A DNA stretch of 64,000 bases, taken from contig NC_088308.1 of assembly GCF_910592395.1 (NCBI RefSeq), positions 558,001 to 622,000 of the forward strand. The letters run 5' to 3'. Position 1 is the first letter of the stretch. Every line of letters starts with the position of its first letter. Origin of the DNA: Lineus longissimus (taxonomy: Eukaryota; Nemertea; Pilidiophora; Heteronemertea; Lineidae). Both the position numbers and the translations under genes were made by a program. This document shows positions 12,353-22,708 of this stretch, in pieces. A model generated the notes under the pieces. The model was not told the DNA's origin, searched no databases, and saw nothing but the letters and a program-made list of their open reading frames with translations.

Positions 12353-12525
12353 CTGTTTGCATTGAATTTAACTTTGTTCTCTCCTCCGCGCACCAATGAT
12401 GAAACAAGGGAAATATCGTCTGGTATTTGTAATCCTGGTTCGTTTCGACACAAACTGAAGTTTGTGAGGTTCTCTGAGAGATGGTAAAGAAATGTCGACA
12501 ATCCAAAGAAAGATTTGCTGTACTG
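12353..12525 (-). pseudogene. Coding-like stretch upstream of the 11585-12245 frame
   Basis: The minus-strand frame reads KSFFGLSTFLYHLSENLTNF and onward to NKVKFNANR, followed by a GTAGAT donor-like site. It could be an exon joined in phase to 12245. Alternatively, the sequence between (12250-12352) also reads as protein in shifted frames (QRNYYLLRVLGDQ, then IHLCNIDNAVLGIKLLKAF), which suggests a continuous ancestral frame broken by indels. The protein family is unknown. Confidence 0.35.
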
Positions 12526-12599
12526 CTACTGTAATCCCCGCTCCTCTTCTTGCCTGATGCTAGTATCAGGTTCCACAATCGTGCCTGTTCCTTCCTTCG

Positions 12600-15440
12600 T
12601 ATACCAAGCTTACTCTTACAGGAATAACCTTAAAATAGCCTTCCTTCACCTCAGCAGAGCATGCTCAACTTAGCAGTTCATCCTAGGTATAGACAGTGGC
12701 AGTAGGCTAAGGCTAACATTAATGACGTATGGAGTAGCATGCACCTTTTATTAAGAACTTTGTTCAGGCCTATCAGAGCTGTCAGACCGTCCAGCGTGGG
12801 CAAAGTAGGCATAATAAAGTAGTCAATGCATATTTTGTTTGGAGGATTTGCATTGTATATGATTGGTATATTTGTACAAGATTTACTGTAAATGTCGATA
12901 ATTTTTTGTCAACCAGGCCTGCGCTATACGCTTTGGTGGGCCGATAATCGCATCATTGCACGGGGATGGGGCAATTTAGGCCACATGGAGGAATAATGAA
13001 CCTCTCTTAGTGATCACATTTGAAAGATATTAGCTTATACGTTTTATCAGGAAGTACACATTCATTTTGATAAGTCTGTTGTTTTACGGACACCTCGGTA
13101 CATTCGAACTGAAGACAATGATAGTCAGCTTATTAGGTAAACTTTTAGGAGATGTTTTTCTTTAGTTAGTCAAGCAAATATCACAATTTTATTTCACTCA
13201 CTGTATTCAATACATACCTAGTTCACCAGAAAAATGAACTTCTAATTAGCCCCAATACCTCTTTGTCATGTTTGTGTATTTTTTTATGAAAGCCGTGAAG
13301 CTTTTGAAATAGGATATTGGCTTATTCAGTTCACCAGTTTACCAATTTCCTCTGGGCCAAACCAACTTATAAAGAGGCCTCGAAAGAGGAAATACTAAAC
13401 ATTTAACGTCAAAGAAACTTCTGTCATAAATGGAACGTGCCTCATCCAAAAGCATTTGGCATTCTGGTGGTCATCTCCTTTGGTCGTTCAAGTGACATGC
13501 TTTCCTGTAGGTGGCAATAACTGACTCTCTCGGAAGAAAGGGGATGATAATTATAATGATAATAATACAATCCACAGTCTGGATCTGACAGAGAGCAGTA
13601 TCCTCTCCCGCCCCCGAACCTCGACTACTCTGCTGCCACCTCCATCGCGTCGGGATGACCAGGCGTCCCTTGGATGCCAGCTACCAGGAAAAACCGACTT
13701 ATATCAACTGTACATATCCCATAAGACTTTCATGGACTCTATGCTGCACAGAGGAACTGGGATGGGCCAGACAGCGTGTACCAGACTATCAAACTCTCAA
13801 AGTCTCAGCTGTTTTGTATATGTGTGCCTTCTACCCGTGCATAATTCGATAGCGGTATGATACAGCTACCAGAGTTGTATAGCTGTAATTTCTATCCGCG
13901 TTTGCAATCCTGAAATAAGCAAAAATTCAAGTCAAGTATAAATACGTCAAGATTACTTTTTTTCCACAATGTTTAAACTTTTGATACCCATATTATGATT
14001 AGATAACAAATGTCAACCGAAAAATATTATCCCTTCTTAGGCCACTCAAGCAACCTAAACGCCTATTAATTGGAACCCTGCGTTCGCATTGTAGAACTCT
14101 CAATAGCAAATATGTACTTGGTCGGACATGTGGCGAACCTTAAAGCTGACCGGCATGAATAAATGAAACACAAAGGTCCGACCTACATGTTCTGAACGCC
14201 CTCAGCGATATGAAAGATTACAAGCGGTCCGCAGTGGCGCCAAGAGACCGTGAAGGTGACGAAATGGACATCCCCGGGAGTTCACGAATGCGGAGATTCC
14301 ATATTATTCAGCGAAACGACAGTTGCGCCATCGCTGGGTTGTTCGTCGAAAGCGAATACCTCATCATCAGACTGTTCCACACTACGGTCATGGTTTTCAT
14401 ACTAATAAGGAGAAAAATGTTCTGCAGCTTTAAAACTAGGAAAAAGCAGCAGCGCGTTCCTGTTATCCACACAGGGTGTTATGCTTGTCTCTCAATTATC
14501 ATCTTATGAAATCATTTTGCCGATGTCGAAGAAATGGCATTATAAAAGGCCACTTTGGATGGAAAATGATAAGATGGAAAGCCTTATTCTCTGTCGCATA
14601 CGTGGCCTGAACGTTATGGAACCTCGTTATCAGGTGATTTAGAATAGCACGGCTCTGTAGATGTATGTGTATCTGGTCATTGAATGAAATTGCTATCTAC
14701 TCGGGACGAGTTTGATTCGGGTGCAAAATCGCGTGACGTAGCCAACACGTACCAGCTTGGCAAAATAACAAGTTTCAAAGAAGCCTTTTTTAATTGCCGT
14801 TGTAGAATATTTGCAATGTGAATTCATAAGATACATAATGGGGTGGTAAACATGACACCATGGGATGATTTCAGGAAAACGCACAGTTGTTTTCTGGTTT
14901 TAAAGATGCAAATTATTTTCCACTTAACTGGTATTAAAACCATGCGCGTATTGAGGAACTGTCTGATCAAGATGTATTCGCTTTCGGGGAATGGTTACGG
15001 TTGATTGGTGATCACGCTGAATATATTGTGAACTGTCAACTGATCCTGTTCCTCCTTGAGAAATGTGAGGGAGGGGACGGAGCTCGATATGGTACAGAGC
15101 GTTTCATTCGCCAAGCCGAAGGTAAAACGACACCGATTGATTAATTTCCACAGGAAGCCTGACGTTCCTTATCAGCATACACGCTCAGTGATTGGCCGGT
15201 TGGAAACACGTCGTTAAAAACGGCAAAGGGGCGCTTGCCGGCTGGGCCTTTGTGCTTGCATGTCAGCTTTAAACCCATAGTTGTGTGTGAACGCCAGCAA
15301 GACGATTAGGGCCGTCTTTTGTAGACAATTATGATTCGTTGGGTTGAGGAGAGATGATTATTGCCAGGGCAAGCATAGGAGCGCCCCCTGACGGGAAGCA
15401 ACTGCCATTAGTTGCATCGGGGTAAGTACAAGAAAGATAT
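12600..15440. other. Non-coding stretch
   Basis: No exon, RNA gene or clear repeat can be supported. Scattered open frames (for example 14210-14509 on +) lack family resemblance or splice context. Confidence 0.5.
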
Positions 15441-15454
15441 TGTCATGTCTTTTC

Positions 15455-15935
15455 TGATACCACTTCCATCGAAAAGTACTGAAATGCCATTATGAAAAAG
15501 GTACAGACTGAAATGTATTTCTGATTAACCTTCCTATGTGTCGACACCTGATACGCCAATTCTAGAAAAAGTACATTTTAATATATTCCTGGCCAAAAAA
15601 CATTTCAGAAATGTGTCAGTTTGTTAATGACCTTTCTGGAAGAGTACGCATGCCCTTCTAATAGTTGAGTAGTTGAAATGGCATCTGATATCTTTCTTTC
15701 GAGAAAAGTAAATACAAAGTACATGTAATTCCATTTTGGTAACGCCTTTTTTCTAAAGTAACCTGTTACGCACGCAGACCGCCGATATTTGACCATCCTC
15801 TTTCTGAAAGCATATAGTTTGACCAAACTCTTCGAGAAAAGCTGTGATCGTAGTGGAAAAGTCATTGTGCGTGTTGTTTCCTGCTCGACTTGACCAAAAG
15901 GATCTGCTGTGGCTTTTTATGGGTAGGATTTCCGG
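15455..15935. repeat. Degenerate ~66-bp array with TTCNNGAA palindromes
   Basis: TTCTAGAA (15560), TTCTGGAA (15634), TTCGAGAA (15698) and TTCGAGAA (15831) are spaced 74, 64 and 133 bp apart. Each is followed by AAAGTA, GAGTAC or AAGCTG. Decayed relatives lie near 15750, 15801 and 15928. It reads as an old tandem repeat whose best-kept part is the TTCNNGAA core, which resembles a heat-shock-factor half-site pair. Confidence 0.4.
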
Positions 15936-16667
15936 AGAAAAAGCTTTATGTCCTTTCAATTTTCAAATATTGTGACCTTGACCTTCATCGGACCTTCTCA
16001 AGGACTAGAAAGACAGCCTTGGGTGGTCATTCCGGATTGTGTCGTGAAGAAGACACACAGTAGTGTTGAAAATCAGGTTGATCGAAAAAATGGTGCCATA
16101 TTGGTAGTTCAAATTAACGAACACGTGACCTTAGAGAGAATATGCATGAAGTTTATATCTGCGCTGGTGGAGAGTGCGATGACACTGCTACCAACGCCAG
16201 TAGAGCCATATGGCCCACCGATTAGCATCTGCAGCTCTCCAGTTAGTGTCCTTTCCTGAAAATGTCAAAACCACTAAGACATAATCCACACGTTCTAAGT
16301 TTCGTCGAGACGAGCAAGTTTCACACAGAATTATAACAGTGAGTAACATGAGATTACATCTTGGCAAACTCAGATCACTTGGGGATTATCAGTTTAGGTT
16401 TCAACAGCGACACTGGCCATGAAATAATCAATGTATTTGCATGAGGAAGTTAAACAAGCTTGTTTCTTAAGAATTACACGAGATTAATGTGTTTGCTAAT
16501 TGACCGCGGACCATGTCGGTCAGTAAACTACTTGAACTGGCGCTGTGTATAATGTTGATGGCGAAGTTGATACCTGGAATACCCCCGCCCTGACCAATTT
16601 TACAATTGATGCGGAATCATCAGCAGGTAGCCTCACTGCAACATGCCTAGTTATCGGGAATCTCGAT

Positions 16668-17256
16668 AGGCGTTTTTACACGGTGCGGGTTCAAGCCGGA
16701 TCGAGACTAGTTCAGGTACCAGCCGGTTTATTTTCCCTCGTGTAAAAGCGAACCTACCGTCCTGAACCCTCCTGGTCCGAGGCGGGTTCCGATCGCCGGT
16801 CTCGGGTCGGTGCAGGCCGGTGGAGGCCGGTGGAGGAGGGTTTATTTATGCGTGTAAAAGCGAACCGGCTCCGAGCCGGTTTGCACACGGTACTCGCGTG
16901 ACGTCATTCGCGGGAATAGCTGCCGTGTTCCTGGCATGAAATTTTCCGCGGAAAGAAACTGCTGTGAAATCTTCAATTTATCGAGAGCAAGAGCTTTCTC
17001 TCCATACAAATGCTGTGTACAAAGCAAAAACTCTGCATCTCACCGGCGCCATCGTAAACCATTTTGTATTATTTGTTGTTGTGATATTTTCGTAGCTCCA
17101 CCGCCAGCAGGATTGATCAGCGCCACCAATTGACGATGTTAGTGACGAACCGGCCTAACCGTCCCCGTGTAAAAGCGAAATGAACCGTCCTGAACCGAAC
17201 ACGCCTCGTGACGGTTCAGGAGGGTTGTCTTGAACCAGCACCGTGTAAAAAGGCCT
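16668..17256. mobile_element. Non-autonomous DNA transposon, 589 bp, 27-bp terminal inverted repeats
   Basis: The left end AGGCGTTTTTACACGGTGC followed by GGGTTCAA matches the inverted right end AGGCCTTTTTACACGGTGC followed by TGGTTCAA, with two mismatches in 27. Flanking GAT at 16665-16667 and 17257-17259 is a candidate 3-bp target-site duplication. Subterminal GTGTAAAAGCGAA motifs recur inside (16742, 16852, 17167). No transposase frame is present. A 3-bp duplication would fit a PIF/Harbinger-like element, but the superfamily is uncertain. The element is more GC-rich than its surroundings. Confidence 0.85.
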
Positions 17257-17259
17257 GAT

Positions 17260-18705
17260 GTATCCTCAATAACGATTAAAGTCATATACTCTGAGATGAG
17301 TAAGTCGAACCAGGTCGGGTCATAGGAAATATGAATGTTTTACCGAAGATGCAATGCAAATGTATTCAGCATAACCCCCCATTGCGTCACTGCAGCAATA
17401 TGAAAGGTGTCGAGGGTACATGCTTCGCATTATCAAGCTTCTCCCTTTGCCAATCACGGATGGTGGCTCAATCTTCTTCTCTTTTCGCTCCTCCTCCTCC
17501 TCCTTTCGTCTGCATTATGAAGCAGTTTTGAGCCTTCGAGACTGTCCCTTTCGCGACTCCGTCCCTAAAGCATGTAAAGCCCCGTCTGCGGTTCAGAGGA
17601 CGGGTCAAAAACAAGGGTTGAAGGCCTTGAAGAAGGCCGTCTTTTCTCTCAATTTACTAGTACACTCGTGTTTGTGACACAGCTTTAGATCATTATCAAC
17701 AGCACAAAATGCGTATAAATTTGTTATAACGCCGTAAGTATGTCACAGCAATATGTTCGATATTCTATTTGGATAGTTTCCTTTCGGTTGAGCACTACAG
17801 ACTCAACTATTAATCACTTTCACTCAGGCAGTGGTTGGCACATTCATTGTGCGGTTTCTATTCTTTGTATATATCAACAAGAAAATGATCACAATACAAC
17901 ACTCACAGTCGTCAACAGTTGACTGGTGAAAAGGCAAAGGCATAGTACATGTATATACACCGAATATCAGTCGTTCTGAAGGGAATTTCGGGTACATTTT
18001 TGGTGCATCGTTTAGAATAACCCTGATTTTTAAATTGTCCTTTCCAAAATTGAGACTATGACTTGGGTAAGTGATTGCTAGCTTTTATGATATTTCTCTC
18101 GCCCATGCGTTTCGTCACTCAGACCAGAGCGTCTACATATGATATGAAAAGTTACATGTCTTAGGTCAACGGGAAGTAAAGGTCATACTGACTGACATTT
18201 GATTGATAATAAACTACAGTTTTACGAACGAAATGAGATGGCTAAACAATTCTACACCACTCCTGCTAGAGCAAGAAAGAGGTTCGAAAATAGGCTTGAT
18301 GTGCAATATGGGTAATCATCAATACTGGTCACATTGGTAATTATTAACTGATAAACCTGAAGCTATCGGATTGTGGTTCTTTCAACACGTATTCTCGATT
18401 GTTAAGTCGACGTTACAGAAGAATATATCGGTCATGATCATTAAATGTGAGTGACTCGGGATAATGATTTGTTGCCAGCAGATTTGATTCGCATCGACTC
18501 ATAATCAGTGATTAGCTAGCATACATTTATCATAATGCCAGTGTGGTTTCAATAAATAGGCCATACCGGGCTAATACGGACTACTTGCGCTCCTGGTGGG
18601 ACGGTTATCATGGGATCAGTATAACAGTCGTAACCGTGGTAGCAGGTGGTCTTGAAGAATGGCAGGCTTACCACTACTACAAACTAATCAACGTTTCACT
18701 TACAG
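17260..18705. other. Non-coding stretch before the 18.7-kb gene
   Basis: No exon is supported. It may be the upstream intron or promoter region of the gene starting at 18706-18734. Confidence 0.4.
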
Positions 18706-18733
18706 ATCACACCCGCCGGTCCGCGCTGTTTAC

Positions 18734-21148
18734 ATGACGGCGACACATTCCGTCGCGAGTGACCAGAGCGCGATCTACAGGAGTATCCCCGCGAACCCCC
18801 GCGACGACAGCCTGTATGACCTGTACGCCAGGACCGTGATGAACCTAAGCCCACAGCCGTACACTCGCAATCAGGCAGCAGCACCCATATCCTCCATGGA
18901 GTACGCCAAACGGATCAACGCCCGCCCAACCACCACCCCCAAGGTGGTCGGGTTCGACTCGGGCTCCCTCCGACCGCAGCCCCTGAAGCGGGGCATTGAA
19001 GGCTTCTTCCCTTCTGTCAAGTTGTCCGGCTCAGCAAAAAGTACGACGACCACGGGGAGTAAGACACCACTGACACCTACCATACAGGTAAGACTACCTT
19101 TAATCCATTTAGAGAACACTTAGAAGGGATAAGCCAAGCCTTAATTGTAGTACAATATATACGGTTCCTTTGTGGAGTTTTACCATAACGGACAGTCCGA
19201 CTCCCTTTCGATAAAAATCATGCGACAGTTAATTTCTGTTAAATATTCATCTCAATGAAGTTTCATCTATATAAACGTCCCGTTCATCTTTACTTTCTCC
19301 TCTCATATTTCTTGTTGCCAGTGCCAAGGATGTTGCCTTGTGATATGATATGACTATGATATTCAGAGAGTTTCATTTACTTTTGGACAAATTAAGTGGG
19401 TAAAGCCCATGGAACGATTTAATATGTGTGTCGCCTGTTGTCCATGTTCCCTGTGAATATGAAGACTGTCAGACGATACTTAACAATACTGTCCTTTGAT
19501 GAAAGTGCAATTTAACTGTACATATCCCATGTATATATTATATAGGTCTCAGTGCGGCTTCAATGTGTGTACTTAATCTGTTGTATGCTTTTTAAATAAC
19601 ATACTTCGACTGACTGCTTTTCATATACCTTACACAGAAAAAGCAATAAATACAGGCCATGAAAGTTGGTGCTTACTTGAGGTAACATGAGTACGGAGCT
19701 ATAGAAGAACGCAGGGGAAAGTCTACCAGAAAGTTTCTGACAGGAGATGGAATCAAATACGTTCATTCCCGGTGCATGACAAGACGGCTTGATCACCTTT
19801 TTCACCATGTTTATTGGGGTTACACAGCAAATGGCGCCAAAAACTGCGCAATTGAATTGTTTGTAGAAACATAGCGACGATTAGGTGCGATCAAGTATAT
19901 TTGACAAGCCATACTTGGTGCGATGTGTGTGACAAATTGCTATTGTATCTCACATGAGGCCGTTGGAATTGGGTTATGAATCAGTAATGATACTCCAAGC
20001 TGAACTAATTAGCATTAGCATCACGCGTGACGACCAACAAGCACAGAACAAAACCTTTCTCGGGCATGTCCGAGAAATACGATAACGCGATTACACATAG
20101 TCATTGAATCTTAATTATGTTTGATGATATCCTGAGGTTATGAGTTTTTCCTTATTTTCATGTGTAATGTTTAAGAACACCAATATATGAAGCCAAACAC
20201 AACGGCATTTGTTTTTCTAAAGTCTGTCCACTTGGTCTTCTAACACGGCTCCTTGGTTTGAGTAAACTCTCCTTGTTTTCTTTTCATTTGTTGAGCGACA
20301 CTTTTCATATTTTCGGAATGTCACAGCGACTGTGACTTGTACAAATGTTTATTATTTACTTCAGATTATGTTTTAGTATAAACCAAGTGGCAATAGTTGA
20401 TTAGAAGGGCAATATACTTCACCGGGATAAAGTAATTATCTGTGGAACTTTTTCTATTGGTGTCTGTTTAGGCGTGCCGCGCCCACGGACAATCAAAACG
20501 GGTGCTTGATTCATCAAAATATTGTTCAATTCCAAATCAGTTATTGGACTGAATTGAATACGAGAGCGTCATCCTTTTCAGTCGCATATAGAAATCAGTC
20601 TCCTCCATACATATGCCCTTGTCGTTCATCTCCGGTTACACGAGCCTCCTCTCGTTAACTATGCAACTGACAACACCTTTGATACATTTGTATACACAAA
20701 CCTGAACACATGTCTTGATTTCTCTTTTCAGAGTCCGGCCTCCCTGAGCTTTGAAATCGCCCCAAGCCCGGAGCTGACAGCACATTATTACCGAAACAAG
20801 ACAAGGAGAAAGTCAAGCAAATCTAACACAAGTTTCGCTAGTCTGGACAAAGTGGATAGGTCAATCCCTGATATAGCCTTAGCTCCAACAAGTCTGTCTA
20901 CTGAGCCTGATACGTGCATTAGGAGGTATCCTTACTATACTCAGACATATCCTAATGTTTTACCTAAAGAGGACAACAAGCCGGTCGGCGGAGATCTCAG
21001 TTATCTGCCCCGTCCAAAGAACTTCTTGGCGCGAAGAGACGTCCCTTGGATTTATAGATACAAAGTGAAAAAGAACATGAACCAGTTATCAAAGATTATG
21101 GCGAGTAAATCGGACCATTGTCAAGCCGAGGAATTAGTGAAGACTTAA
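18734..21148 (+). CDS. Unrecognised two-exon protein, about 256 aa, Ser/Thr/Pro-rich
   Basis: Exon 1 (from an AG acceptor-like site at 18704-18705, with ATG at 18734) ends at 19087 with CAG|GTAAGA. Exon 2 runs 20732-21148 after TTTTCAG and ends in TAA; the join is phase 0. From the ATG there are 118 + 138 residues. The ATG context is weak (T at -3) and the frame is open back to 18706, so an upstream coding exon is possible. The protein is low-complexity in the middle (SAKSTTTTGSKTPLTPTIQ), with a basic patch (RNKTRRKSSKS) and a charged, aromatic C-terminal part (RRDVPWIYRYKVKKN). No membrane segment or domain is recognised. GC-rich codons and clean splice sites support a real gene. Confidence 0.75.
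19088..20731 (+). other. Intron of the 18.7-21.1 kb gene
   Basis: Bounded by GTAAGA at 19088 and TTTTCAG at 20731. The interior is AT-rich and I see no repeat or RNA gene in it. Confidence 0.75.
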
Positions 21149-21277
21149 CGCATAACGGTGACAGCGTTGATAATGATTGCGAGATTCGTCACTCCGATTT
21201 AATAGAGTGTTTTCACGATCGGCCATTTTGGAGTGCAGAACAATGATTTGTCATGCCTAACTTAACTGAATGAAAGG

Positions 21278-21337
21278 CTGTCATGGTCATTTGGGTTTGC
21301 TTTCTTTCATATGGGCAGGTGATGACGTCACGTGAAA
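21278..21337 (-). repeat. Dispersed repeat B, copy 2 (inverted)
   Basis: The reverse complement reads TTTCACGTGACGTCATCACC, then AAAGAAAGCAAACCC and AAATGACCATGACAGC. It matches 42851-42918 and, more weakly, 10791-10845, and contains a palindromic TGACGTCA. Confidence 0.7.
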
Positions 21338-22090
21338 CCACCGTTTCTGAATGTGCATGCTAAGCCCACGTGTACATTACGAGCGTTGTCGTGCCATGTT
21401 CAGTGCCAATCGGGACGGACAATGGGTGCCGTTGGTGACGCCAATTAGTCTGATGGTTATGACATCATGGTCTGCTTATTCAATTTTGCGTCGATTCCAT
21501 AGTAAGGGTTTAAAAATGACATGGCCACAAGATCTTGATTTTCAGTGCGATTTGTTAATTGACATTGAAATTGATCAACTGCTAAAAGTACATGTGTAGT
21601 CAGTGGTTAGGTCACAAGCATCAGTACATTCCCGAAGCCATTCCACTGTCAAACTGAAAAGACCGACAAGTTTCATCCAATCAGTATGAAAGAACCTTGG
21701 TCTGTTCAATGCAGCACAAGCCTATTGGGATCGGTCATGCCCAAGATTAATGAACCGGTCTCAGTTCACTAGTGAGTCTAGAGCACGTTAACGCATCAGT
21801 TTCAACGACGAATACAGCTATCAAACGGGATCAATCCAATGATAAAGTGAGGCTATAGCAATGTGGTCCTTCGTCAGTCGTCGACAGGTGTCCCAACCAA
21901 CTTACACTGTGCGTAAAGCTTGTACGTCGGTTAATTAATGCTTGTACGATGAATATCAGTTTATCATCAAGTCAAGCATGACCCCGCTCAAGGACCTGAA
22001 GATATACATAATTAGAAAACTTTCCACGTCCTCTGGTGTGGAGAGTCGATTGATAGTGAAAATTGTATATAGTTTATTTTGCATGTCTGT

Positions 22091-22096
22091 AATAAA
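22091..22096 (+). terminator. Candidate polyadenylation signal of the 18.7-21.1 kb gene
   Basis: An AATAAA about 940 bases after the stop. Assignment to this gene is by position only. Confidence 0.35.
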
Positions 22097-22157
22097 TTCA
22101 CATGTGCCAAAAGAAACCAGGTCTTTATTGGTGAATTATTTGTCTTCGAGGTAGTTA

Positions 22158-22205
22158 GTCTCGGTCACACCATGGAGATTTATACCTCCATGGTCACACT
22201 GAGAC
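22158..22205. repeat. 48-bp inverted repeat
   Basis: GTCTCGGTCACACCATGGAG and its inverted partner (17 of 20 positions pairing) are separated by 8 bases. It could be a short hairpin element or a transcript-end structure of the upstream gene. Confidence 0.6.
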
Positions 22206-22570
22206 GAGTTGAGCGGAAATAGTTCACAGCCTGCTGATACCGAGACGGGACCTGAAGAACAGGATAGTGTTCCGAGAAAAAAAAGGGTAACATATTATGC
22301 TCTTGGATGAAAATATTTCAAGAATCCAGCGTGAATTCTGGATGTCTTAGCATAGCAAATGATTAGACCCGCGGCGCGCTTTAACAGGAGGGTTGGCTCC
22401 AGCAATAGTGCTTCTTGGGCTGACTGGAATTGACGCATAAACGCCAAAAAAAACAAGCAAAAGCACAATCTGAGTCACGGACACTGACGTACTACAGGAT
22501 AATATATGTGGTTGTTCCATATTACAGTGCCCCAGGCCATTTTTTGTGAATCAACCATTCTCGAACATTT

Positions 22571-22632
22571 CCGATGAATGCCGACTATTCCCGATGAATG
22601 CAGTCTATTCCCGATGAATCCGACGATTCCCG
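22571..22632. repeat. 20-bp tandem repeat just upstream of LENG8
   Basis: CCGATGAATGC followed by a CTATTC-type segment repeats at 22571, 22591 and 22611, with partial units on both sides. It lies about 70 bp before the first coding exon of LENG8. Confidence 0.7.
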
Positions 22633-22708
22633 AACGTTACGAAGAAAATTCGTCAGCCATTTTTCCGTTTTATTTGTTGACATTGTTTTCTCGTGTTTTC
22701 AGAATAAA

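Noticed and set aside
14210-14509. 99-aa open frame on +
   Set aside because: No family resemblance, no splice partners, and codon composition like the surrounding non-coding DNA.
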